NCBI GenBank assembly: GCA_028287745.1
Contig: JAQBPB010000133.1
Span: 27,418-91,417, forward strand
Length of the DNA stretch: 64,000 nt
Reading direction: 5' to 3'
Source of the DNA: Chloroflexota bacterium
GTDB taxonomy: Bacteria > Chloroflexota > Chloroflexia > Chloroheliales > Chloroheliaceae
Below are positions 35,013 through 43,994 of this stretch, one piece after another (the stretch's first letter is position 1; each line of letters starts with the position of its first letter). Position numbers and translations under genes: made by a program. The notes under the pieces were generated by a model. The model had not been told where the DNA came from, did no database searches, and worked only from the letters and a program-made list of their open reading frames with translations.

Positions 35013-36284
35013 TTAGAACTTGAGCAGTTCGCGGAAGCGGTCGTCCTGGTCCTGGTAAGGGCCGACTACCGACAGTCGAAGGTTCTCAGGCGTAAACATT
35101 TCCTGGGCCAACTCGTGAATCTGGTCGGTCGTGACCGCCTCGATATAGCCCACGACTTCTTCCACTGTCAGGATGCGGTCCAGTAAGAGTTCCTGCCCAC
35201 CGGCCCAGCTTGCGACCGAACGAGTATCTTCCAGGCCAAGTAACATGCGGCCCTTGTTGTATTCTTTGGCTTTGACCAGTTCCGCTTCGGGTACTTTCTC
35301 ATCCCGCAGCTTCTTCATCTCGCCGATAATCGCCCGGATGGTGTCATCAATATTGTCCGGGTCCACGCCGCTATAGACAACCCATGCCCCGGTATCGCTA
35401 AGCTGATTGCTGTAGCTGTCCACCGTGTAAGCCAGACCGCGCTGCTCGCGGATTTCCTGGAAGAGGCGGCTGGACATTCCGCTGCCCATGATCGTATCCA
35501 TCATAGATAAGACATAGCGGCGTGGGTCGGTATAGTTTAGCGAAGGGACTGCCAGGCAAAGGTTAGCCTGTTCGGTTTCTTTGAAGTAAACATGGAGGCG
35601 CGGTCCACCTTCCAGGGTTTTAGCCGGTCCCGCTACCGGGCGTTCCCCGGCGGGCAACTGGCCCAGGGTATCTTCTACCAGTTGGACGACTTCATCGTGC
35701 TCGATGTTACCGGCCACGCTGACCACCATATCGGCGGGCAGATAATACTTTTTCATGTAATTCAGCAGGTCTTCGCGGGTGATACTGCCTACCGTCGCAT
35801 CGCTGCCGCCAATATCACGGCCGACCGGTTGGTCGCCCCATAGGACCATGTTAATGTCTTCGTTTACCAGGTCGGGCGGTGAGTCGAGGGTCTGGTGCAG
35901 TTCCTCGATAATAACTTTGCGTTCTTTCTCAATCTCTGCCGGTTCGAAATTGGCATTTAACAGCATATCGCTCAAAACGTCAAAAGACAGTTTAAAGTGG
36001 GTCTTGGGAACTTTAGCCCAGTAATTGGTGATTTCCCGGCCGGTACTGGCGTTTAAAACGCCGCCCACGCCTTCAATCGCTTCGCTTATATCTTTAGCGG
36101 TCGGGCGCTTTTTAGTGCCTTTGAAAACCATATGTTCAATGTAATGGCTGATACCGGCCACCCGGTCCTCTTCGTAGCGGCTGCCGACCCCATAATAAAG
36201 GATCGTGCTGACCGACTGGGTATGCGGCATTGAATTGGTAATTACCCGGACGCCATTTTTAAGCTGTGTCTTTACGTAACCCAT
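35013..36284 (-). CDS. M16-family zinc peptidase (processing-peptidase-like)
   Basis: 423 residues, one N-terminal catalytic and one C-terminal M16 half, like bacterial homologues of mitochondrial processing peptidase. The inverted zinc motif HYIEH is near residue 46-50, with the distal Glu in the ALEKERKVIIEE-type helix (here EPAEIEKERKVIIEE). The C-terminal half has RGLAYTVDSYSNQLSDTG. No signal peptide, so cytoplasmic or surface-associated by other means. AAAGG lies 8 nt before the ATG. No second M16 gene is next to it, so it may act as a homodimer. Confidence 0.93.
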   Translation of the reverse strand: MGYVKTQLKNGVRVITNSMPHTQSVSTILYYGVGSRYEEDRVAGISHYIEHMVFKGTKKRPTAKDISEAIEGVGGVLNASTGREITNYWAKVPKTHFKLSFDVLSDMLLNANFEPAEIEKERKVIIEELHQTLDSPPDLVNEDINMVLWGDQPVGRDIGGSDATVGSITREDLLNYMKKYYLPADMVVSVAGNIEHDEVVQLVEDTLGQLPAGERPVAGPAKTLEGGPRLHVYFKETEQANLCLAVPSLNYTDPRRYVLSMMDTIMGSGMSSRLFQEIREQRGLAYTVDSYSNQLSDTGAWVVYSGVDPDNIDDTIRAIIGEMKKLRDEKVPEAELVKAKEYNKGRMLLGLEDTRSVASWAGGQELLLDRILTVEEVVGYIEAVTTDQIHELAQEMFTPENLRLSVVGPYQDQDDRFRELLKF

Positions 36285-36469
36285 TAAATAAACCTTTTAC
36301 TTTCAACTTGCTCGTTCTTAATATAAAGATACAAATTACTTAATATCTTCCTGAATGGCGGTTGTCCTGCCTTTAGCAAGAGGTACAAGCCGCAATTGCC
36401 GAAACGATATGATAACATCCTTTAGGGTCAGGCGCAATTAATAAAGCTTAAACAGGTAATTAACAATAG

Positions 36470-36497
36470 AAAAAGGCGGGCTATCAGGCCCACCTTT
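36470..36497 (-). terminator. Rho-independent terminator of the small membrane-protein gene
   Basis: On the minus strand GGTGGGC and GCCCGCC form a stem (one G-U pair) with a 6-nt loop and are followed by T5. Confidence 0.75.
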
Positions 36498-36516
36498 AAG
36501 CTAACTTTTACGGTTA

Positions 36517-37053
36517 CTACCAGCGATTTTTGCGGTTGCGGTCGTTCCAGGGATCCCGGTTAGGTTTCTTGCGGCGGCCGCCCATCCAGGTACGCAGGCT
36601 GTTCCAGCTAAAGTTCTCGCTTTCCACAACCTGACCGCGCCAGTACTGGTTACCGCTATCACTATCCAGGTCCCGGCCCCGGAAAAAGCGCAACAATACC
36701 GGCGAAAGGAATACAAAGGCGCCCAGGGCCCCGACCAACTGCGCCAGCCAGCCCATAGCAGGCAAATATTCAAGCAGGATAAGAGCGACGATTACCAGGC
36801 CCAGACCGCCCAGCATTAAACGGAAGGAAAGGCTGATATGGTGCGCGGCCAACCACTGGTTGAACCGTGATAAGGCGGAACGCCGGGGGCGTATAGGAAT
36901 AGGCTGAGGAGGCATCACACCGACCGGACGTTTGCGGGGTTCGCGTTCCTGCTCACGCTCGCGACTGCGTTCTTTTTCGGCCGGTGGAGTTTCCGGCACA
37001 AAGGTATCCATTTTCTCAAGGATTTCTCTTATTTCCCGTTCATACTTCTTCAT
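36517..37053 (-). CDS. Hypothetical membrane protein with two helices
   Basis: 178 residues. Residues 1-60 are highly charged (ERSREREQEREPRKRP) and cytoplasmic. Two hydrophobic helices follow (about 80-98 and 103-122). The C-terminal 55 residues are rich in Trp, Arg, Asn and Asp (YWRGQVVES, RTWMGGRRKKPNRDPWND). No family is recognised. A GGGGATGG stretch lies near the ATG. It has its own terminator and stands alone upstream of the M16 gene on the same strand. Confidence 0.7.
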   Translation of the reverse strand: MKKYEREIREILEKMDTFVPETPPAEKERSREREQEREPRKRPVGVMPPQPIPIRPRRSALSRFNQWLAAHHISLSFRLMLGGLGLVIVALILLEYLPAMGWLAQLVGALGAFVFLSPVLLRFFRGRDLDSDSGNQYWRGQVVESENFSWNSLRTWMGGRRKKPNRDPWNDRNRKNRW

Positions 37054-37361
37054 ACTTCACCATCCCCGCTAGACAGGTGTACGATAGTGGCCTACCGATG
37101 CTGCTGAGTCATATTATACTTTGTTAAATATTGGTAAATGATCTCGTTTCCTGGTTTCCGGTTATTTTTTACATATTAATAGGATAATGAGGTGGAGGGG
37201 CGCTCAGATTAGAAGTAAAATAGCGGTTGGACTTATAAAGCCCTTACCTGTAAGCGTTCCCTGGATCCGGCTGGTTTAAAATTTAATTCAAAAAGCCAGC
37301 TTATATCTATTTTAGTCCACCCTGCCTTAAAAGTAAATAGCAACCCGGTGTATTTTGGTCC
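37054..37361. other. 308-bp intergenic region
   Basis: Located between yraN and the small membrane-protein gene, both on the minus strand. It must contain the promoter of the latter, but no box pair is convincing. No ORF or hairpin of note. Confidence 0.4.
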
Positions 37362-37748
37362 TCAGCAGATTACGTTTTCGATCACATCAAGCCGGATAAG
37401 TTTCCCGCCCGGCGCAAATTCCACGGCGGCGAGATCTACCCGGCAAGGTGGTGGCTCACCCTTGTCATCCTGTAATTCACTGTGGGCATAGAGATATGCC
37501 TCTACCAGGTGCATTAAGCGCTGGCGCTTAACCGGAGTAATAGATTCCTCCGGCGTGCCTGCACTTAGTCCACGGCGGGTACGTACCTCAATAAAAGCCA
37601 AGCAATCACCGTGCCACGCGACGATATCAAGCTCACCAATTTCACAACGCCAATTGGTACAAATCACCCGGTAACCAAGTTCGGTGAGCTTTCCGGCGGC
37701 CAGCCGCTCACCCAGGTCACCTAAATTTTTACGAGCCCTGTTTCCCAT
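37362..37748 (-). CDS. yraN: YraN/UPF0102-family endonuclease-like protein
   Basis: 128 residues, normal length for UPF0102. It has the nuclease-like core GDLGERLAAGKLTELGYRVICTNWR, then EIGELDIVAWHGDCLAFIEVRTRR, with the E-x(n)-D-x(n)-ExK/R arrangement of the Holliday-junction resolvase-like fold. The usual VEVK motif is VEVR-like here (IEVRTR). Its role in cells is not firmly known; links to DNA processing are proposed in the family. No strong ribosome-binding site. Single gene. Confidence 0.9.
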   Translation of the reverse strand: MGNRARKNLGDLGERLAAGKLTELGYRVICTNWRCEIGELDIVAWHGDCLAFIEVRTRRGLSAGTPEESITPVKRQRLMHLVEAYLYAHSELQDDKGEPPPCRVDLAAVEFAPGGKLIRLDVIENVIC

Positions 37749-38076
37749 TTACTTTTACAACGCAGCCAGGTTGGCTTTAGAAATAAATTGAGGAAGTGTT
37801 CCGGTGAGAAAACCCCGCACCCGCGCCTTTCAAATAATAGGCCAAAACAAAAAAGGCCGCAATCGGACCGGCGTCTTAAGTTCACCGGAGAATGACAAAA
37901 CAGCCGCTTTTTACAAGCGGTATGCTTGAAATTGACCGGAAATAGCGTAAAATTATTGAGTGTGATATATTGAACACATATTAAACCACTCAGGAATGGG
38001 TATAATGCGTCCGGCTCTTACCAAATACCAACCACTTGTTGGATAAGAGTCAGGACATTGGAAAGTTCAGGACCAA
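37749..38076. other. 328-bp divergent intergenic region
   Basis: It separates yraN (minus) and the phosphoesterase gene (plus). TTGAGT (37956-37961), 17 bp, TATTAA (37979-37984) is a reasonable rightward promoter. A perfect TATAAT followed by GCGTCCGG lies at 38001-38006 without a good -35 and is an alternative. Nothing else is recognised. Confidence 0.4.
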
Positions 38077-38844
38077 ATGCGTTACGGATTAGTAACGGAT
38101 ATTCACAGTAATTTAGCCGCTTTAGAAGCAACTCTGAGTGCTATGGAGCAACAGGGTACCATTGATGGACTTTTGTGTATGGGAGATATCATTGGCTACG
38201 GCCCCCAACCAAATGAAGTCATTCAACGCCTCAAACAATACCCTCTATTTTCTATAATCGGCAATCACGATATGGCGGTCCTGGGGCAGTTGGAACTTTC
38301 GGACTTCAACCACGATGCGATTGACGCCAATGTGTGGACCAGGGTGCAGCTTGAGCCGGAAAACCTGGAATGGCTGGAAAGCCTGCAGCCTAAAGCAAGT
38401 TTTGATGAAAAAGTAACCCTTGCTCACGGCAGCCCCTCCGAACCGGTCTGGGAATATCTAACTACTCCCCACGCGGCCGCCCGGAATTTTCAGGCTTATG
38501 ACACTCAACTTTGTTTTGTCGGACATACCCACTTACCACGCCTTTTTTTCTTACGCGAGAATGAAGTAAATACCATTTTTGGCTTTACCCTTCGTAAAGC
38601 TGAGATGCATATTCCCGACGATAACGAAATAATCGAGCTAGGGGAAGACCGGGCGATTATTAATCCCGGCAGTGTCGGGCAACCCCGGGATGGTGATAAA
38701 CGTGCAGCCTATGCAATTTATGACGACTCAGACATGACTGTAACATTTTGCCGGGCAGCGTATGATATTAACGCTACCCAGGAATTGATGCGCCAGGCTC
38801 ATCTGCCTCTCAGCCTGAGTATCCGGTTGGATTACGGCCGGTAA
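38077..38844 (+). CDS. Calcineurin-like metallophosphoesterase
   Basis: 255 residues. The dinuclear metal site is complete: TDIHSN (residues 7-12), MGDIIGYGP, GNHD (about 63-66), AHGSP and GHTHLP. The family includes phosphodiesterases and phosphoprotein phosphatases of the YfcE/MJ0936 type, active in the cytoplasm. INPGSVGQPRDGDKRAAYAIYD near the C-terminus is typical of that branch. AGGA sits just upstream of the ATG. Substrate unknown. It lies 169 bp before the UspA gene. Confidence 0.92.
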   Translation: MRYGLVTDIHSNLAALEATLSAMEQQGTIDGLLCMGDIIGYGPQPNEVIQRLKQYPLFSIIGNHDMAVLGQLELSDFNHDAIDANVWTRVQLEPENLEWLESLQPKASFDEKVTLAHGSPSEPVWEYLTTPHAAARNFQAYDTQLCFVGHTHLPRLFFLRENEVNTIFGFTLRKAEMHIPDDNEIIELGEDRAIINPGSVGQPRDGDKRAAYAIYDDSDMTVTFCRAAYDINATQELMRQAHLPLSLSIRLDYGR

Positions 38845-39013
38845 AAAGGTTTGGGACAGGAGCGAGAATGGCTCGCTGGCCCGTATTCACGCCTTTGAAA
38901 CCTTCCTGTTAAATTTTCGTAAATTATTAATAATGCCGGAAAAGGGTAGTCAAGTTTCTCTGTCCTGGACCGGTTCAAGCTGGTAAAAATGACGAGGTCA
39001 ACTAAGTAAATCC

Positions 39014-39457
39014 ATGACTGAAAAGTATAGGGGTGCGACGATCCTGGTCCCGGTAAAGGGAAATTCAGCCGACGAAGAAGTAATCCGCCAGGCTTCCATG
39101 ATCGCCAAGAAAAACCGGGCTACAATTTACGTGGTAAGTGTAGTCGTAGTTAAGCAAGAACTTGCCCTGGAAAGCGACCTGCCGGAAGAAGTTGCCCACG
39201 GAGAGAAAGTCCTGGAAGCGGCCTGCCGCATTGCCCAGGAAATTGGCGTTGAAGTTGAAACCGGCATTCTGCAAGCCCGTTCGGCCGGAGTTGCTATCGT
39301 AGAAGAAGCGGTTGTCCGCTCGGCGGCTTTGATTATGATGGCTGTTTCCTACCGCAACCGGAAAGGTGAATTTAATATGGGCCGTACGGTCCCCTATGTA
39401 TTGAAGAATGCGCCTTGCCGGGTCTGGGTTTTCAGAGAAGAATTGCAAAAAAATTAA
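39014..39457 (+). CDS. UspA-like universal stress protein
   Basis: 147 residues with the Usp alpha/beta fold: starts GATILVPVKGNSADEEVIRQA, central AARIAQEIGVEVETGI-type strand-helix, and a last helix followed by VPYVLKNAPCRVWVFR. The ATP-binding G-x2-G-x9-G-(S/T) motif is not clear; the corresponding part reads MMAVSYRNRKGEFNMGRTV. It may be a non-ATP-binding type. It is followed after 30 bp by two TrkA-type genes, which suggests a role in regulating ion transport. Confidence 0.8.
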   Translation: MTEKYRGATILVPVKGNSADEEVIRQASMIAKKNRATIYVVSVVVVKQELALESDLPEEVAHGEKVLEAACRIAQEIGVEVETGILQARSAGVAIVEEAVVRSAALIMMAVSYRNRKGEFNMGRTVPYVLKNAPCRVWVFREELQKN

Positions 39458-39487
39458 TAGCTGAATCGCTATACAGGAGTGCAGGAA

Positions 39488-39949
39488 ATGAAATTTGTAA
39501 TTTTGGGGTGCGGTCGGGTAGGGTCACGTATGGCTACGATGCTTGATATGATGGGACACGATGTTTCAATCATCGATAAGTCCCAGGATTCCTTCAAGCG
39601 CTTGCCCCACAACTACAACGGCCAGGCCATAATTGGCATCGGTATTGACGAAGACGTGCTGCGCAGCGCCGGGATTGAACAGGCCGATGTCTTCGCGGCA
39701 GTAACCAACGGTGACAATACCAATATCATGGCAAGCGAAATTGCCAAAGAACTTTTCAACGTACCACGGGTAATTGCCCGGATTTATGACCCTTTGCGCG
39801 AAGAAACCTATCATGCCCTGGGCCTTGAAACCATATGCCCCACCACGCTTATCAGTAATGTTATTGTCAGCCGGGTGCTACCGGGTGAAGATAAGCCCGT
39901 TGTACCGACCCCGGCCGGTACCAACCCGCTTGGCACTCAGCAGGCCTAG
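39488..39949 (+). CDS. TrkA-N (RCK_N) domain protein, short
   Basis: 153 residues from the ATG at 39488, which has AGGAG 8 nt upstream; a GTG at 39479 overlaps that site. It is a Rossmann domain with GCGRVGSRMA (nucleotide loop, residues about 8-17), IDKSQDSF and an IARIYDP motif, as in the NAD-binding regulatory subunits of K+ uptake systems. It lacks the C-terminal RCK_C ligand domain and ends in a short Pro-rich tail. Probably acts with the full-length partner encoded 76 bp downstream. Confidence 0.88.
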   Translation: MKFVILGCGRVGSRMATMLDMMGHDVSIIDKSQDSFKRLPHNYNGQAIIGIGIDEDVLRSAGIEQADVFAAVTNGDNTNIMASEIAKELFNVPRVIARIYDPLREETYHALGLETICPTTLISNVIVSRVLPGEDKPVVPTPAGTNPLGTQQA

Positions 39950-40025
39950 TAACCTTCTGCCCGATGTACGGCCGGACTGATATATAATTTAGCCAAAAAC
40001 CGGATTTTAGGGAGGATTTTCTAAA

Positions 40026-40685
40026 GTGTACATAATTATTGCAGGTGGAGGCAAAGTGGGCCGTTACCTGACCGAGACACTGGTAAACCGGGGCCATGAA
40101 GTACTCTTGATCGAAAAAGAGAAGGCAAAGGTCGAGCAGTATACCGAGCAATTTGGTGGCATCGTGGTCCAGGGCGACGCCTGTGAAGCCCAGGTGCTGG
40201 CCGACGCCGGTATAGCACGGGCCGACGCGATGATTGCGGTTACCGGGGATGACGAGGATAACCTGGTTTGCTGCCAGGTCGCCAAGCGTAAATTCAAAGT
40301 TGGCCGGGTGATTGCCCGCATAAATAACCCTAAAAACGAGCGGATTTTCAAAGCCCTGGGCATTGATGCTACCGTCAGCCACACCAAAGCCTTGCTGGAA
40401 ATAATCGAGCAGGAATTGCCTTTAAGTTCCTTCCGGCACCTGCGGTACATCCGCGACAGCCAGCTTGAGATTGTAGAAGTAGTTCTCGGGCCGGAGTCCC
40501 CCGCCCGCGACCAACCAATTAACAGCCTGGCCTTTCCCCAGGATAGTTCAATTTTGCTGGTGGTACGCCATGGCAAAGCCCTGGTCCCCAGTGGCACCCT
40601 GGTATTAAAAGAGCGCGATGAAATAGTTATCCTGACTCCCCAGGGTAGCGACAACCAGGTCCAGGAAATTTTGATCGGGGAGTAA
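40026..40685 (+). CDS. TrkA-type K+ uptake regulatory protein (RCK_N + RCK_C)
   Basis: 219 residues. RCK_N (1-120) begins MYIIIAGGGKVGRYLTETL with the G-x-G-x-x-G nucleotide site and includes ARINNPKNE. RCK_C (about 140-215) has SQLEIVEVVLGPESPA and LKERDEIVILTPQG. Such proteins gate Trk/Ktr channels in response to NAD(H), ATP or c-di-AMP. No TrkH/KtrB channel gene lies in the window, so its partner is elsewhere. The start is GTG after GGGAGGAT. A strong terminator follows. The UspA-TrkA-TrkA run is probably one operon. Confidence 0.92.
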   Translation: MYIIIAGGGKVGRYLTETLVNRGHEVLLIEKEKAKVEQYTEQFGGIVVQGDACEAQVLADAGIARADAMIAVTGDDEDNLVCCQVAKRKFKVGRVIARINNPKNERIFKALGIDATVSHTKALLEIIEQELPLSSFRHLRYIRDSQLEIVEVVLGPESPARDQPINSLAFPQDSSILLVVRHGKALVPSGTLVLKERDEIVILTPQGSDNQVQEILIGE

Positions 40686-40709
40686 GTCCTTCCTATCCCG
40701 AGATATTAA

Positions 40710-40746
40710 AGAGCCTTCCGGTCCAGGACCGGAAGGCTCTTTTTTA
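40710..40746 (+). terminator. Rho-independent terminator of the UspA-TrkA operon
   Basis: AGAGCCTTCCGGTCC pairs with GGACCGGAAGGCTCT around a single A and is followed by T5. Confidence 0.9.
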
Positions 40747-40809
40747 CCTCCAAATAAAACGACCCCTTTTAAAATCTAACGGGAGCCGCTCTTTCCAGGG
40801 AAGTAAGTG

Positions 40810-42513
40810 TTAAGTTAAATCTGCCAGCTGGCTCTCAATTAGCCCGACCGCCTCGCGCAAGATAGCGCTGTCAAAGGCAAAACGCGCCCCGGCCGTCTTG
40901 AAAAGTTCCGGCAAAGTGACCGTCTTACCCAGTTTAAGGGCGTTATGATACAGCTCGACCGCCCTGGACTGGTCCCGCAGGGCGTTCGCCCAGATCTGAA
41001 CCGCCCCGAGCTGGGCCATACCGTACTCCACGTAATAAAAAGGATAGCGGAAAATGTGTAGCTTGCGGTGCCAGCCGGTCACGCGAGCTTCTTCCAGGCC
41101 GCTCCAATCTTCCGCGCCCATAAACCGGGACCAGAGCTGGCCCCACTGCCGGTCGCAATTAACGGGGTCAACCGCCGCCTCGACATTGGTATAGGCCCAG
41201 TGCTGGAAAGCATCTACCACCGCCATATAGGGCCAGAACAGGATGATTTTCTCTAACAACTCGACTTTAGCCCGGCTGGCTTCCTCCGGACTATAATAAC
41301 CGCCCTCGCTTTCGGTCAGGTAGGGAGTTGCCAGCAATTCCATCGCCATAGAGGCCACTTCGGCAAACTCCGCGCCGGTATGGCGCTGCTGGATGTACGG
41401 CAGCTTGAGGGTTTCAAAGCCGTGAAAAGCGTGACCCGACTCGTGGTGAAGGGTTACTACATCGGCCCCGATGCCAACAGCGTTCATAAAGACGTAGGGG
41501 CGGCGCAAAGTACCGACCGGCACCTGGGTGCAGTAGGCTCCCGGCCCCTTATTCTTGCGGTTCGGCAGGTCTAGCAAATTCTCCTGGCGCAGCGTGGTAA
41601 AGTAGTCGCCAAATAGCGGGTTTACCCGGCTGAAAACCGCCTGGGCTTTGTCGGCCAGGGTTTCGGTATCCCGGAAAGGCCGTAGCGGCGGCAAACCTTC
41701 CGGGTCTACTTCCAGGTCCCAGGGCCGCAGGCTGTCCAGTCCCAGGCGATTTCGCCGCCGTTCCAGGACCCTGGCGGCCGCCGGAACGACTACTTCTTCT
41801 ATCGCGGCGTGGAAAGTAGCGCAATCCCCGGGAGTATAGTCGAAGCGGTTGAGCATCTTCCAGCGCAAGGCCCGGTAATCCAATTCCCCGGCGTTTTCAG
41901 CCATGCGCTGGCGCAAGCGCAGTAAATCAGCCCAGATAGTGTTAAGGGCGGCGCGGTCGGCCAGTTGGCGTCCCGCACCGGCCCGCCACGAGGCTTCGCG
42001 CCGGGCCCGGTCATCGCTTTGCAGGTTCGAACGCAACTGCTGGAGAGTCTGCTCGCGCCCTTCCCATTCGACAGCCTGCGCCCCGGTAATCTTGTTATAT
42101 TCCATGAGCAGCTTTTGTTCTTCAATCGCCGGGTCCAGGTTTTCTTCCCGGAAGATTTCAGCCTGTACGCGCATCTGGCGCAATGCCACCTCCATCCCGG
42201 CCGGTTGCAGGCCGCTAACCAGGAACTTGCGGGTCAGGCGCTGTTCGGCCTGCTTTATAGGCGGCTCAAGGGTCTGGCGCAACTGGTTTAGCTCGGCCTG
42301 GATTGCCATGTCAGCGGTATCCTGGGTATGGGCCAGGTTTAAGAGAGACATTTTCCCGCCCGTCAATTCCTGTAAAGCGGTCCAGGCTTTCAACCAATCA
42401 TCAATATTCTCAGAGGTAAGTTCCTGCTCTTCCAACTTGCGGTAGAAAGGCGCCAGGGTATCCCACTGCCATTCGCTAACTTCATCAACCGTTCGGGGCA
42501 AATTTGCCAGCAT
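40810..42513 (-). CDS. M3-family oligoendopeptidase
   Basis: 567 residues. HESGH at residues 357-361 is the zinc motif, followed by EFAEVASMAMELL with the third ligand Glu, and HIFRYPFYYVEYGMAQLGA, the typical M3 substrate Tyr segment. It is a cytoplasmic zinc peptidase for short peptides. It is shorter than pepF at 8.5 kb and resembles the PepF-like M3B branch; the two share little beyond the active site. AGGAAGGAT precedes the ATG by 7 nt. Single gene, convergent with the trkA operon. Confidence 0.92.
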   Translation of the reverse strand: MLANLPRTVDEVSEWQWDTLAPFYRKLEEQELTSENIDDWLKAWTALQELTGGKMSLLNLAHTQDTADMAIQAELNQLRQTLEPPIKQAEQRLTRKFLVSGLQPAGMEVALRQMRVQAEIFREENLDPAIEEQKLLMEYNKITGAQAVEWEGREQTLQQLRSNLQSDDRARREASWRAGAGRQLADRAALNTIWADLLRLRQRMAENAGELDYRALRWKMLNRFDYTPGDCATFHAAIEEVVVPAAARVLERRRNRLGLDSLRPWDLEVDPEGLPPLRPFRDTETLADKAQAVFSRVNPLFGDYFTTLRQENLLDLPNRKNKGPGAYCTQVPVGTLRRPYVFMNAVGIGADVVTLHHESGHAFHGFETLKLPYIQQRHTGAEFAEVASMAMELLATPYLTESEGGYYSPEEASRAKVELLEKIILFWPYMAVVDAFQHWAYTNVEAAVDPVNCDRQWGQLWSRFMGAEDWSGLEEARVTGWHRKLHIFRYPFYYVEYGMAQLGAVQIWANALRDQSRAVELYHNALKLGKTVTLPELFKTAGARFAFDSAILREAVGLIESQLADLT

Positions 42514-42675
42514 CGTTATATCCTTCCTACAGGGCCTTTTATAATATTTTCAACTATTCCCGGAGTACCAAAACCCTCATGGGGAGGGTAGCAGGTTTGA
42601 GTTTAACTTTCCGCCCTGTAAATTGTCAATAGACCGGCAGATAGTACTGTAATTACCCCTTCAGGGGTTTAAAAC

Positions 42676-42705
42676 AAAAAGGCGCGCCTGTTAGCAGGCG
42701 CGCCT
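42676..42705 (-). terminator. Rho-independent terminator of gap
   Basis: On the minus strand AGGCGCGCCTG, a 4-nt loop, CAGGCGCGCCT, then T4. Confidence 0.9.
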
Positions 42706-42753
42706 CGACATTTAAGGAGAATCTAGAAACCGGTTAAACCGCTCAAACTGAGC

Positions 42754-43770
42754 TTACTGCTCGAAAAAACCACCAATGAAAGCTGACAGGTCCGCCACGC
42801 GGCAGCTATAGCCCCATTCGTTATCGTACCAGCTTACAACCTGGACCAGGTTTCCGCCGATTACCTGGGTGCTGAGGGCATCCACGATGCTGCTGCGGGG
42901 GTCGCCGCGATAGTCGCTGGAAACCAGCGGCTGCTCTTCGTAACCCAAAATATCTTCCAGGTCGCCTTCGCTGGCTTCCTTAAGAGCGGCGTTTACTTCT
43001 TCAACCGTCACATCACGTCCCACCACTGCTTTAAAGTCGATGATGGAAACAGTACTGGTCGGTACGCGCAGTGCGAAACCGTCGAACTTGCCCTTCAATT
43101 CAGGGATTACAAGGGCGACTGCTTTGGCTGCGCCAGTGGTGGTCGGGATAATATTGATCGCCGCCGCCCGGGCCCGCCGCAGATCCTTGTGAGGTTGGTC
43201 CAGGATTACCTGGTCGTTGGTGTAGCTGTGGATTGTAGTAACCAGGCCCTTCACAATACCAAACTTTTCCAGGATAACTTTCGCTACCGGGGCCAGACAG
43301 TTGGTGGTGCAGCTGGCATTGGATATAATATGGTGTTTTTCCGGATCGTACTGGTCGTGGTTAACGCCCATTACAACGGTCAAGTCTTCACCCTTAGCCG
43401 GGGCGCTAATTATAACCTTTTTGGCACCAGCCCTGATGTGCAAACCGGCTTTATCGGCGTCGGTAAAACGGCCGGTGGATTCAATAACCAGGTCTACCCC
43501 AAGTTTGCCCCAGGGCAACGCAGCCGGGTCTTTTTCAGCCAGCACTTTCAAGGTCTGCCCGTCAATTTTTAGGGCATCACTTTCAACTTCGACATCTCCT
43601 TCAAAGAAGCCGTAGTTGCTATCATACTGCAACAGGTAACCAAGAGTTTTGGTATCGGTCAGGTCGTTTACGGCGACTACTTCTACTTCATCCGCATATT
43701 CTTCAACCAGGGCCCGATAGGTTTGACGGCCAATCCGACCAAAACCATTGATGCCAACTTTTATTGCCAT
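42754..43770 (-). CDS. gap: Glyceraldehyde-3-phosphate dehydrogenase
   Basis: 338 residues, standard length. It converts glyceraldehyde-3-phosphate, phosphate and NAD(P)+ to 1,3-bisphosphoglycerate in glycolysis, or the reverse. NGFGRIGRQ is the cofactor loop; SNASCTTNCLAP (about 149-160) holds the catalytic Cys; the His lies in the following VTTIHSYTNDQ; SWYDNEWGYSCRV is the C-terminal signature. A good ribosome-binding site (AAGGAG, AAAAGGA) precedes the ATG. A near-consensus promoter is upstream and a terminator follows, so it is monocistronic, without pgk or tpi beside it. Confidence 0.97.
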   Translation of the reverse strand: MAIKVGINGFGRIGRQTYRALVEEYADEVEVVAVNDLTDTKTLGYLLQYDSNYGFFEGDVEVESDALKIDGQTLKVLAEKDPAALPWGKLGVDLVIESTGRFTDADKAGLHIRAGAKKVIISAPAKGEDLTVVMGVNHDQYDPEKHHIISNASCTTNCLAPVAKVILEKFGIVKGLVTTIHSYTNDQVILDQPHKDLRRARAAAINIIPTTTGAAKAVALVIPELKGKFDGFALRVPTSTVSIIDFKAVVGRDVTVEEVNAALKEASEGDLEDILGYEEQPLVSSDYRGDPRSSIVDALSTQVIGGNLVQVVSWYDNEWGYSCRVADLSAFIGGFFEQ

Positions 43771-43857
43771 TCCTTTTGTTCTCCTTTTCGTATCACGGTT
43801 GAACGCCTAACCGTCTGGAGCATTTGCTTCATTCACTATTCCCCTAAGTGCGCCGCA

Positions 43858-43886
43858 ATTATAGCACGCCCCTATCTACTGTTCAA
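43858..43886 (-). promoter_or_regulatory. Promoter of gap
   Basis: On the minus strand TTGAAC, 17 bp, TATAAT, with TGC just before the -10 (extended -10). It lies about 88 bp upstream of the start codon. Confidence 0.75.
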
Positions 43887-43937
43887 ACGAATTGTGGGCA
43901 TTTTTACTAAACCGGCAGAGTAAAATTTAGCAAAATT

Positions 43938-43969
43938 AAAAAGCTGGTCCAGGCTGGGCCAGCTTTTTA
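43938..43969 (-). terminator. Rho-independent terminator of leuCD
   Basis: AAAAAGCTGG and CCAGCTTTTT pair around an 11-nt loop; T5 on the minus strand. It lies 26 bp past the leuD stop. Confidence 0.85.
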
Positions 43970-43994
43970 ATAAAAGTCTTATGTTATCCGGTAA

